Shown in pieces: positions 9,188 through 18,305 of a stretch of DNA of 64,000 nt (positions are counted from its first letter, which is position 1; each line of letters begins with the position of its first letter). The notes under the pieces were generated by a model, which saw only the letters and a program-made list of their open reading frames with translations, had not been told where the DNA came from and did no database searches. A program made the position numbers and the translations under genes. Where the stretch lies: assembly GCF_900142735.1 (NCBI RefSeq), contig NZ_FRBY01000004.1, positions 496,001-560,000 of the forward strand, written 5' to 3'. The stretch is from Flavobacterium saccharophilum (lineage in GTDB: Bacteria > Bacteroidota > Bacteroidia > Flavobacteriales > Flavobacteriaceae).

Positions 9188-11644
9188 TTAATTGAAAAAT
9201 TCTAACGTTTTGGCTGACCAGTCATTATCAAAGAAACCACTTACTTTCATGTCTGGTAATCCATTCAAAAGTAAATCGGCTTTAAATATCATTACATCTG
9301 GAAAGCCTGTAATTCCTGAAATATAATTGTTTGCCCAGGTTGCCTTCATTCCTTTTTCAGAAGTTCCTGCTACAACACCCACCATTGCTGTTTTGCTGTC
9401 CTTTCTTGGTACAACAAAATAAGCGGCAAGATTATCTCCTTTTATAACTTTATCACCAACTTTTACTTGTTGATTGTCAATTTGAATTGGAGCATTTTTC
9501 AAAAGTAATTTCCAGGCGCTATTATTAGAAGCATTTCCATAAATTATGACGTTTCTATCCTTGTATTTTTCTAATGAAAATTCTTTATCTGAAATCACGT
9601 CAATACTTCCATTTCCTCTATAATAAAAAGTCTCTGAGTCAAAACGCGCCCTGTTTAAATACCATTCACGATCTGATTCAGAACCTCCGGTTGCATAAAC
9701 AAAAACGACATTATTATCGAAGGCAAACTTGAATCCGCCCTGACGCTCTGCGTACTTCTCGGCTGTGTTGATTTCGTTTATCAAAGCCCATTTTCCATCT
9801 TTCAAATTCAGAATAGCTTTTTTATCCGAAGTTGTTTTTACAAGCTGATCATCAATATTTAATGTGATTTCTCCTTTTAAATCTAAAGAAACCAAATCAA
9901 GTTCCATTATCGAAACATTTACCGTTTTGATGTTTATTTGCTGTTTGTCAATTTTAGCATTGATATTAGAGAAATCAAAAGGTTTTATTTGCTGTTGTAA
10001 TTTTATCCAGTAATCTGTTGAAGAAACTGCTGGGGTAGCGGTGTGAAAATCAATTTCTTTGACTTCTTTGTTTGTTGGAATTGTTTGACGCTTGAAGAAT
10101 TCAAAAATCGGAAACCAGTCTACAGAATGATCGCCATACCAGTGTTCGCCACCTGGATATTCGTAATAACAAAAGTTAGGATGGAAAGTGCCTAAAATCT
10201 GGCGCATTTCTCTCACTTGCGAAATTGGCACAGTCGAATCGGCATCGCCATGCAGCATATAAACACCGCCTTGTTTCAGGTTTTGCACGATACTTTTAAC
10301 GCGTCCTGAATTAGCCGAACGTTTAATAGGTTCGAAAGCTTTGAACATATCATGCATTTCATCGCCTTTATCAAATCCGTACATCGAAATATCAGGATAG
10401 GAGGCGCAAGGGGCAATGGCAGCAAATTTTCCCGGATAAGTTGTTCCTAAAAACCAGGTGCCGTGACCGCCCATTGAGTGCCCGGTTAAGTACGTTTGAG
10501 CCGGAATAGTATTGAATACTTTTTTGGCTTCGGCTAAAACTTCCAGAGCATCAATTCTTCCCCAATCTTCCCAGTTAAAACCAAAGGGACGTCGATTTGT
10601 TGCCGCAACAATATGAACCCAATCTTTTTGTTTGTAGGCTCTTGCCTGATTTCTGGCCTCGACAGAAGCGCCATGAACAGAAAGTACTAATGCTTTTGGT
10701 CCACTTCCCAAAGCCGGTGCGATACTATAATATTGAACGCTGTTGTCTACTTTACTCACAAAAGTGCGTTCATGATGTACAGTCGCAGCGCGTTGTTGGA
10801 TTGAAATTTCGGTTTTGTCGATTATTTTTCCGCTTTTATCAGCAAGCGTTAGTTCCATTTTTAATTCGCCTGTAAAATCGTTTTTTGCAGGCGGGACTTT
10901 AAATTTTACTTTTCTGACAAACATCGGCATGATCGCATCTGTTGTATAAGTGGCTTTTTCTCCGCTTGATAAAGTAGCTGTGATGACAAGGTTTTTCAAT
11001 TCTTTTTCAGTCGCGTTAATGACACGAACCGAAGCCCATTTTTCGTCTTTTTCACCATTAATAACATCCGGAAGCGTTAAATCTCGTTTGGTAAACTGAA
11101 TGCTTTTTGAAGGAACAATGATTTTCGATTTTACACGGCCAAAACGACCTTTGGTATAAACAAACTCGTTGATACCTTTTTTAAGTTTAAACGGAATTAA
11201 AGTATAACCAAAATCATAATGATCACCTTCATGTGGCAGACCGTTTATATAAGTACGCGTGCCTCCAGTGGTTTCTAAGAGAACAATTTGTTCTTTTGAA
11301 GCATTGTATTGGGTATAAAGAAAAGCAGAACGCATCGGCTTTCCACTGAAAACCTTAGCAGAATCTGCATTGATTTCCTGCCAGTCTCCTTTTTGTTTGG
11401 TCGGATTTACAAATTTTCCAACCGCATATTGCCAGGCGACAGGATCTTGTCCGTTAAAAAGTGTACCTGTTCTACTTTCGGTTTGAAGGGTATAGCCATT
11501 TAAAAAATGATACAGGACATTTCCCTCGGCAGTGGTGATAATTTTTTCTTTACCAAAATATTCAACTACATTTCCGGTTGTTTTGGTCTGTGCAATCGAA
11601 TTTATGCACAACATAATGGAGAAAATTAAGAGTCTTTTTTTCAT
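9188..11644 (-). CDS. Secreted three-part alpha/beta hydrolase (S9-like peptidase or esterase)
   Basis: This 818-residue protein has a Sec signal ending near INSIAQ. Residues about 25-290 are beta-rich. An alpha/beta-hydrolase domain spans about 300-530 with nucleophile elbow GHSMGGHG (Ser390), an acidic residue in HGDADSTVP (Asp467 or Asp469) and His501 in GGEHWYGD. A C-terminal region of about 280 residues follows, containing a Rossmann-like stretch (NVIIYGNA). Such proteins are often labelled prolyl oligopeptidase family, but there is no beta-propeller, so an esterase or deacylase is equally possible. The promoter carries the same extended operator as the PNGase gene (11692-11705), which links it to glycoprotein breakdown. 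Substrate is unknown. Confidence 0.75.
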   Translation of the reverse strand: MKKRLLIFSIMLCINSIAQTKTTGNVVEYFGKEKIITTAEGNVLYHFLNGYTLQTESRTGTLFNGQDPVAWQYAVGKFVNPTKQKGDWQEINADSAKVFSGKPMRSAFLYTQYNASKEQIVLLETTGGTRTYINGLPHEGDHYDFGYTLIPFKLKKGINEFVYTKGRFGRVKSKIIVPSKSIQFTKRDLTLPDVINGEKDEKWASVRVINATEKELKNLVITATLSSGEKATYTTDAIMPMFVRKVKFKVPPAKNDFTGELKMELTLADKSGKIIDKTEISIQQRAATVHHERTFVSKVDNSVQYYSIAPALGSGPKALVLSVHGASVEARNQARAYKQKDWVHIVAATNRRPFGFNWEDWGRIDALEVLAEAKKVFNTIPAQTYLTGHSMGGHGTWFLGTTYPGKFAAIAPCASYPDISMYGFDKGDEMHDMFKAFEPIKRSANSGRVKSIVQNLKQGGVYMLHGDADSTVPISQVREMRQILGTFHPNFCYYEYPGGEHWYGDHSVDWFPIFEFFKRQTIPTNKEVKEIDFHTATPAVSSTDYWIKLQQQIKPFDFSNINAKIDKQQINIKTVNVSIMELDLVSLDLKGEITLNIDDQLVKTTSDKKAILNLKDGKWALINEINTAEKYAERQGGFKFAFDNNVVFVYATGGSESDREWYLNRARFDSETFYYRGNGSIDVISDKEFSLEKYKDRNVIIYGNASNNSAWKLLLKNAPIQIDNQQVKVGDKVIKGDNLAAYFVVPRKDSKTAMVGVVAGTSEKGMKATWANNYISGITGFPDVMIFKADLLLNGLPDMKVSGFFDNDWSAKTLEFFN

Positions 11645-11691
11645 TTTTCGAGGTTTATTTTTTCTAATTTATTCCAACTTTTCAGACTTTT

Positions 11692-11705
11692 ACTAAATCG
11701 ATTTA
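11692..11705 (-). promoter_or_regulatory. Operator upstream of the 818-residue hydrolase
   Basis: ACTAAATCGATTTA contains the perfect palindrome TAAATCGATTTA, 50-61 bases upstream of the ATG at 11644. The flanks (TTTT before, ATRAAAAAACA after) match the site upstream of the PNGase gene at 32833 nearly base for base, over about 29 bases. The central CG in a palindrome is typical of LacI-type operators, but the cognate regulator is not proven. Confidence 0.7.
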
Positions 11706-11773
11706 ATGAAAAAACAGCAGAATTGATTATTTAACAATTTATTTCCGATAATTTTACGTTTTTTTAAATTTAT

Positions 11774-11816
11774 TAAATCGATTTAGGAATGTCGTAAAGA
11801 ATTTTTGCTATTTTTG
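11774..11816 (+). promoter_or_regulatory. Second operator and putative promoter of the AraC gene
   Basis: A second copy of TAAATCGATTTA lies at 11774-11785, exactly 80 bases from the first. A TAnnTTTG-type minus-7 box (TATTTTTG) lies at 11809-11816, about 95 bases before the AraC start. No good minus-33 TTTG was found at the expected spacing, so the promoter call is weak. Confidence 0.45.
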
Positions 11817-11910
11817 TTTTTTATGAAATATAAAATTATATCTAAATTAATTTAGTAAATACTCCAATTTTATCCTTATTTAGTTATTAATTATCATTGT
11901 TATTCTAAAA

Positions 11911-12786
11911 ATGAAAATTGTTAAAACAAATATCGCTTCCTATACTAATACGTCGCTATCTGTGTTTTCGCGCGAGGAATCTTTTTTTCAATCGCCTTTT
12001 CATTCACACCCGGAATTTGAGTTGGTTTATATCTTAGAAAGCCACGGAAAACGCATTATTGGAAACTCAGTAGAATCTTTTGAATCTGGTGATATGGTTT
12101 TTCTTGGAGATGATATTCCCCATGTTTGGCTTAACGATGAAATTTTTTACAAAGGAATAAATAGTTTAAAGGCTAAAGCCATGGTGATTTATTTTAGCAG
12201 AGATCTTTTTGGAAACTCGTTTTATGAGTTGCCGGAAGCGCAGGAGGTTAAAAAATTTCTATCTCAGGGTGTAAAAGGTGTTTCGATTACGGGACAGACC
12301 AATGCAATCATTGCTAAAAAGATGGAAAAATTACTAAAGAAGAAAGGATTTGAAGTTGTCATGGGATTGATTGAAATTTTGTTTCTTCTGTCCAAAAGCA
12401 AAGATCTAAGATATATCAATGATGATTCTTATGTTTCTGTTAGTGATGAGAATAAAAATGACAGGCTTGCAGCTGTTTTTCAGTATGTAAAAACAAATTA
12501 TAAAGAAGAAATATCATTGGATGAAATTTCTAAAATTGCCAATTTGACTCCTACTTCATTTTGTAGAATGTTTAAAGCTAAAACCAAAAAAGCATTTGTG
12601 GAATACCTTAACGAAATCAGAGTTTCAAATGCTTGTAAATATTTAATTGAAACCGATTTGGGCATTTCTGAAATTGCTTACGAATGTGGTTATAAAACTG
12701 CTTCAAACTTCAATAAGCTGTTCAAAAAATTAATTGGAACAACTCCAAAGGAATATAGAAGAAATGCTTTGGTTCAGGCTTTTTAA
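11911..12786 (+). CDS. AraC-family transcriptional regulator with N-terminal cupin
   Basis: This 291-residue cytosolic protein has two parts. The N-terminal cupin (about residues 1-130) includes FHSHPEFELVYIL and GDMVFLGDDIPHVW and is the likely sugar-sensing domain. The C-terminal double helix-turn-helix (about 185-288) shows ISLDEISKIANLTPTSF and the signature IAYECGYKTASNFNKLFKK, followed by GTTPKEYRR. The gene is divergent from the 818-residue hydrolase and lies directly upstream of the fucose catabolic operon. It may therefore control fucose genes, as AraC-type activators often do for deoxy-sugars. No ligand can be assigned from sequence. Confidence 0.9.
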   Translation: MKIVKTNIASYTNTSLSVFSREESFFQSPFHSHPEFELVYILESHGKRIIGNSVESFESGDMVFLGDDIPHVWLNDEIFYKGINSLKAKAMVIYFSRDLFGNSFYELPEAQEVKKFLSQGVKGVSITGQTNAIIAKKMEKLLKKKGFEVVMGLIEILFLLSKSKDLRYINDDSYVSVSDENKNDRLAAVFQYVKTNYKEEISLDEISKIANLTPTSFCRMFKAKTKKAFVEYLNEIRVSNACKYLIETDLGISEIAYECGYKTASNFNKLFKKLIGTTPKEYRRNALVQAF

Positions 12787-13223
12787 AATCCTTCCTTATT
12801 AATTTATAAGATTGTTTATGCCTTAATTTCGTGTGGAGAAATAAGTGCAACTTTACTTAAAAAATTCGGGTTTGTTTTATTGCAAATTACAGAGGTGGTT
12901 TTTGATTTTTTGTTTCATAATTAAGGTATTTTTTTTAAATCAATAATTTATTACTGGAATAGGTAGCTTTTTTCGCCTTTTTTACAGAATTAATTATAAA
13001 GATAATAAATGCTTAATTAATGATAATTTTGAGGTAAAATAAAACTTAATAATACGATAATTTTATTTTTTTGAGATTGAGAAAAATTGCTCCTTCTTAA
13101 AATATAAAACGATTTAGTGAATAATTTGTGGTTCTGACAAGAGGTAAACCATTTTCAATCTGTCGTTTTAAGTGATAAATCTCTAATTTTAGGTTTCTAT
13201 CCTTCAATTTTTAATAAAATAAT
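12787..13223. other. 437-base AT-rich intergenic region before the fucose operon
   Basis: No open reading frame of note is visible. The region contains one recognisable regulatory site (13106-13118) and long A/T tracts. The promoter of the fucose operon must lie here. A minus-7-like TAATTTG at 13122-13128 follows the operator, but it has one spacer base fewer than consensus. Confidence 0.5.
13106..13118 (-). promoter_or_regulatory. Operator upstream of the fucose catabolic operon
   Basis: AAAACGATTTAGT on the plus strand reads ACTAAATCGTTTT on the minus strand and matches the family seen at 11692 and 32833 (consensus ACTAAAWCGWTTT). It lies about 105 bases upstream of the mutarotase start and next to a minus-7-like element. 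Confidence 0.55.
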
Positions 13224-13571
13224 ATGGTAACTCAAAAATATTGTCTTGCATTAGATTTAAATGATGATCCTGCTTTAATTGCAGAATACAAAAAATATCA
13301 TGAAAAAATCTGGCCTGAAATCACAGAAAGTATCGTCAGTGCAGGCATTGAAAATCTGGATATTTATTGCGTTGGCAACAGATTGTTCATGATTATTGAT
13401 GCCAATGAAACTTTTACTTTTGAAAGAAAAGGTGAGATGGATGCCAATAATGCTGTGGTTCAAAAATGGGAAGCATTGATGTGGAAATATCAAAAAGCAC
13501 TACCTGGAGCAAAAGAAGGAGAAAAATGGATGATGATGGAAAAAATATTTGACCTGCATGAAAATAGATAG
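13224..13571 (+). CDS. L-rhamnose/L-fucose mutarotase family protein
   Basis: This 115-residue protein has the pattern of the L-rhamnose mutarotase (RhaM/YiiL) family: a ferredoxin-like dimeric fold, an N-terminal LDLNDDPALIAEYKKYHEKIWPEI segment with the conserved His, NLDIYCVGNRLFMIIDA, and a C-terminal WMMMEKIFDL. These enzymes interconvert alpha and beta anomers of 6-deoxy-hexoses. Its place at the head of a fuconolactonase and fucose dehydrogenase operon suggests it supplies the right L-fucose anomer to the dehydrogenase. It overlaps the next gene by 14 bases, which shows translational coupling. The family call is firm; fucose rather than rhamnose as substrate is inference from context. 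Confidence 0.85.
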   Translation: MVTQKYCLALDLNDDPALIAEYKKYHEKIWPEITESIVSAGIENLDIYCVGNRLFMIIDANETFTFERKGEMDANNAVVQKWEALMWKYQKALPGAKEGEKWMMMEKIFDLHENR

Positions 13572-14388
13572 TCACCAACATTTTTGGAAATACAATCCTG
13601 TAAAAGATGCCTGGATCAATGAAGAGATGGAAGTCATCAGACGGGATTTTTTACCTGCTGATTTAAAACCTTTATTGTTTGAAAATCAGTTTGCGGGCTG
13701 CGTCGCGGTTCAGGCTGATCAGAGTGATGAGGAAACTCGTTTTCTATTAGATTTATCGAAAGAAAATGATTTTATCAAAGGTGTTGTAGGCTGGGTTGAT
13801 TTGTGTGCCGAAAATATTGAAGAGCATTTGGAGGAATACAGCAATTATGAAAAACTGAAAGGCTTTAGACACATTGTTCAGGCAGAAGCGGATATCGATT
13901 TTATGCTGAAGGAAAGTTTTCAAAATGGAATTTCGAAATTGGCAAAATATAATTTTACTTATGACATTTTGATTTTTCCAAAACATCTGGAAAATGCTGC
14001 AAAACTAGTTGCAAAATTTCCGGAACAAAAATTTGTTATTGATCATTTGGCAAAACCGGATTTTAAAAATAAACAATTCACAGGATGGGAAAAAGGCATT
14101 AGAACGATTGCTAAATTTCCAAACGTATTGTGCAAGATTTCAGGTTTAGTAACCGAAGCGGACTGGAATAATTGGAATGAAACAGACTTTATATATTGCT
14201 TAGATGTGATTACAGAAGTCTTTGGAATTGATCGTCTAATGTTTGGTAGTGACTGGCCAGTTTGTTTGCTTGCTGCTTCATATTCGGCATCTTGCGATAT
14301 TACGGAGCATTACTTTTCGAAGTTTTCGAAAGTGGATCAGGATAAATTATGGAGCGGCAATGCCACGCATTTTTATCAATTGGAATAA
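13558..14388 (+). CDS. Amidohydrolase-family L-fuconolactonase (COG3618)
   Basis: The ATG at 13558 (MKIDSHQHFWKY) is the likely start; a TTG nine bases upstream is less likely. The protein has 276 residues and belongs to the amidohydrolase superfamily branch that hydrolyses sugar lactones. Visible metal-site motifs are DSHQHFW at the N-terminus, GFRHIVQ, VIDHLAKP and the late GSDWPV. In the non-phosphorylating fucose route this enzyme opens L-fucono-lactone to L-fuconate. It sits between the mutarotase (overlap of 14 bases) and the fucose dehydrogenase (49-base gap), which fits exactly. A rhamnonolactonase role is the main alternative. Confidence 0.85.
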   Translation: MKIDSHQHFWKYNPVKDAWINEEMEVIRRDFLPADLKPLLFENQFAGCVAVQADQSDEETRFLLDLSKENDFIKGVVGWVDLCAENIEEHLEEYSNYEKLKGFRHIVQAEADIDFMLKESFQNGISKLAKYNFTYDILIFPKHLENAAKLVAKFPEQKFVIDHLAKPDFKNKQFTGWEKGIRTIAKFPNVLCKISGLVTEADWNNWNETDFIYCLDVITEVFGIDRLMFGSDWPVCLLAASYSASCDITEHYFSKFSKVDQDKLWSGNATHFYQLE

Positions 14389-14437
14389 CCTGATCTCATT
14401 AAAAAACTACTAACTATTCAACCATAATAATAAACAA

Positions 14438-15217
14438 ATGAATCTTAATCTTACTGACAAAATAATTATCGTAACTGGAGGCGCAAAAGGTATTGGACTT
14501 GGTATTTGTAAAGTTTTGGCTGCTGAAGGTGCTATTCCTGTAATAGTAGGGAGGGCAGATGCAGATAATCAGATCGCTGTTAAAGAAATCGAAGCTGAAG
14601 GAGGAAAAGCATTGTCTGTTGTAGCCGAATTGACAAATCCTGAAGCTTGTAAAAGTGCCGTTGATCAGGTAGTCGCGCTATGTGGTCGCATTGATGGATT
14701 AATCAATAATGCCGGTGTAAATGATGGGGTAGGTTTAGAAAGTGGCGATTATGAAAAATTTATGGCCTCGATTCATAAAAACTTAGTTCATTATTATTTG
14801 ATGGCTCAACATGTATTGCCGGAGTTGAAGAAAACAAAAGGAGCTATTGTAAATATAGGCTCAAAAGTAGCTGATACCGGACAAGGTAATACCTCTGCAT
14901 ATGCAGCGTCAAACGGGGGGCGCAATGCCTTAACCCGCGAATGGGCCGTTGAATTATTGAAATACGGAATCCGTGTCAATTCAGTGATTGTGGCTGAATG
15001 TTATACGCCATTATATGATGCATGGATTAAGAGTCTAGAAAATCCAGAAGAAAAATTAAAAGAAATTACAGCTAAAATTCCGTTGGAAAACAGAATGACA
15101 ACAGCTGAGGAAATTGCAAATACGACGGTGTTCTTATTATCTGAAAGATCAAGTCACACTACAGGCCAATTGATTTATGTGGATGGTGGTTACACACATT
15201 TAGATCGTTCCTTATAA
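14438..15217 (+). CDS. SDR-family L-fucose dehydrogenase (predicted), catalytic Lys replaced by Asn
   Basis: This 259-residue short-chain dehydrogenase has the nucleotide-binding TGGAKGIG (residues 13-20), NNAG (90-93), catalytic Ser142 in NIGSK and Tyr155 in SAYAASNGG. The position four residues after Tyr, almost always Lys in SDRs, is Asn159 (codon AAC). The C-terminal DGGYTHLDR is typical of sugar dehydrogenases of this group. It would oxidise L-fucose to L-fuconolactone with NAD(P)+. Operon position after mutarotase and lactonase supports the substrate. The missing Lys may be a lineage feature, a mutation lowering activity, or a sequence error; one base would restore it (AAC to AAA). Confidence 0.8.
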   Translation: MNLNLTDKIIIVTGGAKGIGLGICKVLAAEGAIPVIVGRADADNQIAVKEIEAEGGKALSVVAELTNPEACKSAVDQVVALCGRIDGLINNAGVNDGVGLESGDYEKFMASIHKNLVHYYLMAQHVLPELKKTKGAIVNIGSKVADTGQGNTSAYAASNGGRNALTREWAVELLKYGIRVNSVIVAECYTPLYDAWIKSLENPEEKLKEITAKIPLENRMTTAEEIANTTVFLLSERSSHTTGQLIYVDGGYTHLDRSL

Positions 15218-15741
15218 TTTATTAGTGATTGTTATTTGAAAGAATATTTTGATTTTATGAAAAATTAAAATCAAAATGTTCAAATAGCATAAAGTCATGT
15301 GAATTAGAAAACCGAGCAAATTGGTTTATAAGGAAAACCAATTATAATCAAAATAACTTCTCTCTCTAAAATTATTAAATTAAAGTTATCAAGTCAAAAA
15401 AGGACATGATAATGTAGTGGTATGCAATAAAGTTTATCAAAACTAAAATTAATAATAAAAGTGTTTTTTGTGACTTTTTTTGATGTTTATCTTCGTTTAT
15501 ATGTCGTCCGTCTAAAATAGTTTTACCAAAAATCAAATTTGTTTAGATTTAACGTTAAATAATGGTTGTTTTTGTTTGAAGAAATATCTCTTCCTGTAAT
15601 AATGTCAATTTTACCAAAAATAAAACATTCTGATACCAGCTGGAAATCGATAAATTAAAACGAATATAAAAATTTGAATTTGAATAAATAAGACGGCTCA
15701 TTTTACTAGAAACCTAACCAAAATTATTAAACCTAACCAAA
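15218..15741. other. 524-base AT-rich intergenic region before GH2
   Basis: No gene is visible. Two 13-bp direct repeats TTTTACCAAAAAT occur at 15521-15533 and 15609-15621. A 14-bp direct repeat lies at the GH2 start. The length suggests an independent promoter for the GH2-GH29-GH3 set, but I could not place a convincing one. Confidence 0.45.
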
Positions 15742-15743
15742 AT
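15711..15743 (+). repeat. 14-bp direct repeat overlapping the GH2 start codon
   Basis: AACCTAACCAAAAT occurs at 15711-15724 and again at 15730-15743, where its last two bases are the AT of the GH2 ATG. The 19-base period could come from slippage. A similar AACCAAACCAAA run precedes the SusC start at 23365. Confidence 0.6.
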
Positions 15744-18291
15744 GAATAAAAAGATGTTTTCACTGAACAAGAGCCTTACGCTGCTACTCTGTTTGACGGT
15801 GGGATTATCTGTTTTTGCACAGCATACTACAATAAAAAGAATGGGTGCAGCCGACACTCAGTCCTTTGATGATAATTGGCTTTTTTCCCGATTTGGATCT
15901 CAGGCTGACGGATTGGTTAAAGAGGAACCTAAAAATTTAGAAGCCGTTTCAACAAATGAAGCGAATTGGGAGAAATTAAATTTGCCTCACGATTGGGCTA
16001 TCAAAGGGCCTTTTAGAATTGAATTAAGAGGAGAAACGGGAAAACTGCCATGGAAAGGAATTGGCTGGTATAGAAAACATTTTACAGTTCCGGCTTCAGA
16101 TTCTGGGAAACAAATTTTTGTTGACTTTGACGGAGCCATGGCAAATGCTAAAATTTATTTAAACGGAAATTATGTTGGAACCTGGCCTTATGGATATAAT
16201 TCTTTCCGCATGAATTTGACTCCCTTTTTAAAATTCGGACAGGAAAATATTTTAGCGGTTCGTTTAGATACAGAGAACTGGGATTCACGCTGGTATCCTG
16301 GCGCAGGAATCTATCGACACGTTTGGCTGGTAAAAACAAATCCGGTACATGTTGGACATTGGGGGACTTACATTACCACTCCAAATATAAGAAAAGACGC
16401 TGCCGATATCCGAGTAATGGTTAAGGTAGATAATGCAACAGATAAAACAGTAAAAGCAGTTGTTACAACTGACTTATACGAAATGGATATTCATAATACG
16501 CCAAAAACGAAAGTTGGATCTTTAATTACATCAACTCTTGAAATTAAGGCGAATGGAACTGAAGAAGCAGAAACGCATTCGGTTTTAAATAATCCTAAAT
16601 TATGGGATTTAAAAACGCCTAATCGCTACGTTGCACAAACGAAAGTGAGTGTCGACGGAAAAGTAGTAGATACTTATAATACTCCTTTTGGTGTTCGTAC
16701 AATTGAATTTACACCAAGAAATGGATTTCTTTTAAACGGAAAAAGAGTTGAAATCTTCGGAACCTGTAATCACCACGATTTAGGTGCTTTGGGAGCCGCA
16801 ATCAATACTTCGGCCTTGAAGAGACAATTAGGTATGTTGAAAGAAATGGGTTGTAACTCTTTGCGTACTTCTCATAATCCTCCGGCTCCTGAATTATTGG
16901 AACTGGCTGATAAAATGGGATTTTTAGTTTGGGATGAAGCATTTGATGCCTGGAAAATTGGAAAGAAAAAATTAGACTATAATTTGATTTTTGTCGAATG
17001 GCATGAAAAAGATTTAATTGCCTTAACGCACAGAGACAGAAATAATCCTTCCGTTTTTATCTGGTCTATTGGAAATGAAGTTCCGGATCAGCAGAACGTG
17101 AAATTGACCAAAGAATTAGCAGATATAATGCGCAGTGAAGACCCAACGCGTCCGGTTTCTAACGGGTATAATGATCCTGATGGAGGAAGAAGTTCCGGAG
17201 CTGTTGTAGCGCTGGATGTTATGGGGGTAAACTATTTCTTTGACCAACAGCCAAAATGGGATGTTGATCCGAGATATGAGAAAAAGCCAACAATTGGAAG
17301 TGAAACGGCTTCAACGGTAAGTTCACGCGGAGAATATTTCTTTGATGATAAATACAACAAAACAACCTGGCAAATTTCATCGTATGATGATGCATTTCCG
17401 GGTTGGGGCTGTTCGCCGGATATACAATTTCGTACCAATGCAAAATACCCACATTTATTGGGAGAATATGTTTGGACCGGTTTTGATTATTTAGGTGAAC
17501 CAACTCCTTACAATTCAGATGAAACCAATTTATTGAATTTCAGAACCGATCCTTCAAAGCAAGCAGAATTGGAAGCGAAATTGGCAGAATTACAAAAAAG
17601 TAATCCACCTTCAAGAAGTAGTTATTTCGGAATTATCGATTTAGCCGGTTTTCCGAAAGATCGTTATTACAGTTACAAATCACATTGGAGACCAGATGTT
17701 CCCACGGCTCACATTCTTCCGCACTGGAACTGGAGCGAACGTGTTGGAAAAGTGGTTCCCGTTCATGTTTACACTTCAGGAGATGAAGGCGAATTATTCC
17801 TTAACGGAAAAAGCCTTGGAAGAAAGAAAATGGAAGCAGGAAAAGATTTCCGTTTGATGTGGGAAGATGTAGTTTATGCTCCAGGAGAATTAAAAGTAGT
17901 TTGTTATAAAAAAGGAAAAAAATGGGCAACTGATGTAGTTAAAACTACAGGAGCTGCAACAAAAATTAAAATGGCTGCAGATAGAACAGAAGTATTGGCA
18001 GACGATGTTGATTTGGTTTTTATAACAGTTGATATTTCAGATAATGAAGGATTGATGGTTCCTCGTTCTAATCCTTTAGTTAAGTTTTCAATTGAAGGAG
18101 CGGGAGAAATTGTAGCAACGGACAACGGAGATGCAACGAGTTTTGTTCCCTTTCAAAGTACTGAAAGACCAGCTTATAACGGAAAAGTTTTAGCAATTGT
18201 AAAAGCTAAAAAAGAGCAAAAAGGACAATTTACTGTGAAGGCTGAAAGTGAAGGATTACAAGCTGCTGCCACAACAATCAGAATTAAATAA
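15742..18291 (+). CDS. GH2 beta-galactosidase-type glycosidase with DUF4982-like domain
   Basis: This 849-residue protein has a Sec signal ending near LSVFAQ. It follows the GH2 plan: jelly-roll domain (DWAIKGPF, GIGWYRKHF, WDSRWYPGAGIYRHVWL), Ig-like domain, then a TIM barrel with NHHDLGALGAA, LRTSHNPPAPE, the acid/base Glu446 in WSIGNEVPD and the probable nucleophile Glu521 in TIGSETAS. The C-terminus holds a DUF4982-like stretch (GELFLNGKSLGRKK) and an Ig-like domain. Such enzymes are usually exo-beta-galactosidases, fitting removal of terminal beta-galactose from complex N-glycans. The GH29 follows 14 bases later, so they form one unit. Beta-glucuronidase or beta-mannosidase activity cannot be excluded. 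Confidence 0.88.
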   Translation: MNKKMFSLNKSLTLLLCLTVGLSVFAQHTTIKRMGAADTQSFDDNWLFSRFGSQADGLVKEEPKNLEAVSTNEANWEKLNLPHDWAIKGPFRIELRGETGKLPWKGIGWYRKHFTVPASDSGKQIFVDFDGAMANAKIYLNGNYVGTWPYGYNSFRMNLTPFLKFGQENILAVRLDTENWDSRWYPGAGIYRHVWLVKTNPVHVGHWGTYITTPNIRKDAADIRVMVKVDNATDKTVKAVVTTDLYEMDIHNTPKTKVGSLITSTLEIKANGTEEAETHSVLNNPKLWDLKTPNRYVAQTKVSVDGKVVDTYNTPFGVRTIEFTPRNGFLLNGKRVEIFGTCNHHDLGALGAAINTSALKRQLGMLKEMGCNSLRTSHNPPAPELLELADKMGFLVWDEAFDAWKIGKKKLDYNLIFVEWHEKDLIALTHRDRNNPSVFIWSIGNEVPDQQNVKLTKELADIMRSEDPTRPVSNGYNDPDGGRSSGAVVALDVMGVNYFFDQQPKWDVDPRYEKKPTIGSETASTVSSRGEYFFDDKYNKTTWQISSYDDAFPGWGCSPDIQFRTNAKYPHLLGEYVWTGFDYLGEPTPYNSDETNLLNFRTDPSKQAELEAKLAELQKSNPPSRSSYFGIIDLAGFPKDRYYSYKSHWRPDVPTAHILPHWNWSERVGKVVPVHVYTSGDEGELFLNGKSLGRKKMEAGKDFRLMWEDVVYAPGELKVVCYKKGKKWATDVVKTTGAATKIKMAADRTEVLADDVDLVFITVDISDNEGLMVPRSNPLVKFSIEGAGEIVATDNGDATSFVPFQSTERPAYNGKVLAIVKAKKEQKGQFTVKAESEGLQAAATTIRIK

Positions 18292-18305
18292 ATAAAAAAA
18301 ATAAA

